NCBI GenBank assembly: GCA_026417195.1
Contig: JAOADS010000117.1
Location: 1 to 6,878 of the forward strand
Direction: 5' to 3'
DNA: 6,878 nucleotides
From: Ignavibacteria bacterium
GTDB taxonomy: Bacteria; Bacteroidota; Ignavibacteria; Tepidaquicellales; OLB5
Shown: positions 5,624-6,878 of the stretch, one piece after another
Position numbering within the stretch: the stretch's first letter is position 1
How the letters are laid out: each line of letters opens with the position of its first letter
Made by a program: the position numbers and the translations under genes
The notes under the pieces: model-generated
Told to the model about the DNA's origin: nothing
The model's input: only the letters and a program-made list of their open reading frames with translations
Databases searched by the model: none

Positions 5624-6878
5624 TTGAAAAAACCTCAGCTTCACATTCAGATACTGATCGGTCTTATACTTGGAATTATTTTCGGAGTAATTTTTAAAAT
5701 TGACAGTAACGTGCTGGTAGTTACATCATCAGACGGTAAAACAAAATTAAAAGACTGGGATGAAATAAAATTCATATCAGACGGGATGGAAACTTCATTT
5801 AAACAGAATGAAGGAAGACAAGTCATAAAATATTTTGAGTCGGTAAGGAAAAAAAATTTATCTCATAACCTTATCGTAAAATATAATGAAACACAGAAAG
5901 AATATAAAAACGTAACTTCACTGACACTGGCTGGAACACCTGCATCTGATATCAAACCAATAGGAGAAATCTTCATCAGACTTCTCAATATGATCGCAGT
6001 GCCTCTTGTACTTGCCTCGCTTATTGTGGGGGCTGCATCACTACACGACTTAAAACATCTCACAAAACTCGGAGGGAGAACACTGGCTTTTTTCATTCTC
6101 ACCTGTTCATTTGCAGTTTTGCTTGGTCAGTTATCTGCTTTAATATTCAGACCGGGCATTTCAGTTCCTGAGGAGATCAGGACTAACCTCATTCATGCCT
6201 ATCAGCAGGAGAATGTTAGTGCAGACTACAGGTTTGACTTCATGGAATTCATTGTAGGTATAGTCCCCCGAAACCCCTTCAAAGGACTTGTTGATGGTGA
6301 TTTTCTGCAGATAGTGTTCTTTTCAGTTGTAATCGGACTTGTTCTGTGTCTTATCCCGAAAGAGAAATCAGCGCCGGTAATAAATTTCTTTGAAGGCTTA
6401 TCTTTAGCCCTTATAAAAATGGTTGAAAAGATAGTACTGCTTGCACCTTATGCAGTATTTGCACTGATATCAGCAACTGTTGCAGAGTTCGGATTTGAAA
6501 TCGTTCACACGTTAGTGGAATATGCAGCAACTGTGATTGTTTCACTTGTGATCGTGGCATTTGTAATTTATCCTTCACTGATAAAATTCATTGCTAAGGT
6601 AAATCCGGTTGATTTTTTCCTTGCACAAAAAAGAGTCATTGCACTTGCATTTACCACAAGTTCATCATCTGCAACTCTGCCTGTAACACTTGATGTAACA
6701 GAAAACAGACTGGGAGTTCCTGGTAAAATAGCAAGCTTTGTGGTGCCGCTCGGAGCTACCCTGAACAAAGCCGGCACAGCCCTCTATCAGGCAGTTGTTG
6801 CAATGTTCATCGCACAGGTTTACGGGTTTGAGATCAGTAGTTCAGTTTTTCTGACTATCTTTATCACATCTGTTGTGA
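5624..6878 (+). CDS. Second DAACS-family symporter, 3' end outside window
   Basis: Paralogue of the first symporter, 418 codons visible, open without interruption to the window edge. The start is TTG, giving MKKPQLHIQILIGLILG, which matches the first symporter's N-terminus. Visible: TM1; an extra extracytoplasmic segment (about 25-110) sharing IKYF-SV-K with the first copy; KPIGEIFIRLLN and PLVLASLIVGAAS; IVPRNPFKG and DGDFLQIV in the TM4 region; HP1 tip TTSSSSATLP (344-353); and the TM7 region. HP2 and TM8, including the substrate-binding arginine position, lie beyond the window. The TM7 motif is NKAGT (381-385) instead of NMDGT, and F157 and C161 replace the Tyr and Ser of GltPh TM3, so the third Na+ site looks lost. 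It is probably an inner-membrane importer with altered ion coupling. The reading frame is clean, which argues against a pseudogene. Confidence 0.88.
   Translation, partial: MKKPQLHIQILIGLILGIIFGVIFKIDSNVLVVTSSDGKTKLKDWDEIKFISDGMETSFKQNEGRQVIKYFESVRKKNLSHNLIVKYNETQKEYKNVTSLTLAGTPASDIKPIGEIFIRLLNMIAVPLVLASLIVGAASLHDLKHLTKLGGRTLAFFILTCSFAVLLGQLSALIFRPGISVPEEIRTNLIHAYQQENVSADYRFDFMEFIVGIVPRNPFKGLVDGDFLQIVFFSVVIGLVLCLIPKEKSAPVINFFEGLSLALIKMVEKIVLLAPYAVFALISATVAEFGFEIVHTLVEYAATVIVSLVIVAFVIYPSLIKFIAKVNPVDFFLAQKRVIALAFTTSSSSATLPVTLDVTENRLGVPGKIASFVVPLGATLNKAGTALYQAVVAMFIAQVYGFEISSSVFLTIFITSVV

Noticed and set aside
5624..6878. Second symporter as a pseudogene because of the altered NKAGT motif and lack of a stop in the window
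   Set aside because: All 418 codons are open and the other family motifs are kept. The missing stop is simply due to the window edge; the final TGA at 6876-6878 is out of frame.

Overview
The window comes from an AT-rich bacterial genome. Two traits point tentatively to the Bacteroidota/Ignavibacteria-type lineages. Three of the four genes lack a Shine-Dalgarno sequence and use non-ATG starts. The lipoprotein has a carboxypeptidase-regulatory-like domain and a Cys-Asp-Asp N-terminus. No rRNA or other taxonomic marker is present, so this assignment is an inference.

Layout. Positions 1-329 are non-coding and hold a ten-C tract and a cluster of short palindromic, dispersed-repeat-like sequences. 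Positions 330-1835 (+) encode a complete dicarboxylate/amino acid:cation symporter of the DAACS (SLC1/glutamate transporter) family. Three bases after its stop, 1839-4274 (+) encodes a complete P2-like P-type ATPase of the CtpE-like kind, with a good ribosome binding site inside the end of the symporter gene, so the two probably form one operon. Its stop codon abuts, with no spacer, the stop codon of a convergent gene (4275 to about 5552, -) encoding a predicted lipoprotein. The ATG at 5474 lies inside the signal peptide, so the true start is probably an upstream non-ATG codon. After a short AT-rich divergent spacer, 5624-6878 (+) encodes a second DAACS symporter, paralogous to the first, which runs off the window end before HP2 and TM8.

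How the genes fit together. The symporter and ATPase are both inner-membrane ion-coupled transporters. They may share control of solute uptake and cation balance, but nothing in the sequence fixes the substrate of the ATPase. The lipoprotein is probably on the cell envelope and has no evident functional tie to the transporters.

The strongest observations concern binding-site residues. The first symporter keeps the canonical NMDGT motif and the acidic-substrate arginine in TM8. The second has NKAGT, plus Phe and Cys at other positions of the third sodium site, which suggests altered ion coupling. The ATPase is catalytically intact but lacks the three acidic residues that bind Ca2+ in SERCA-type pumps. 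I do not see a wholly new multi-gene system here; the novelty lies in these changes and in the unusual starts. All coordinates and translations outside the complete frames were derived by hand.
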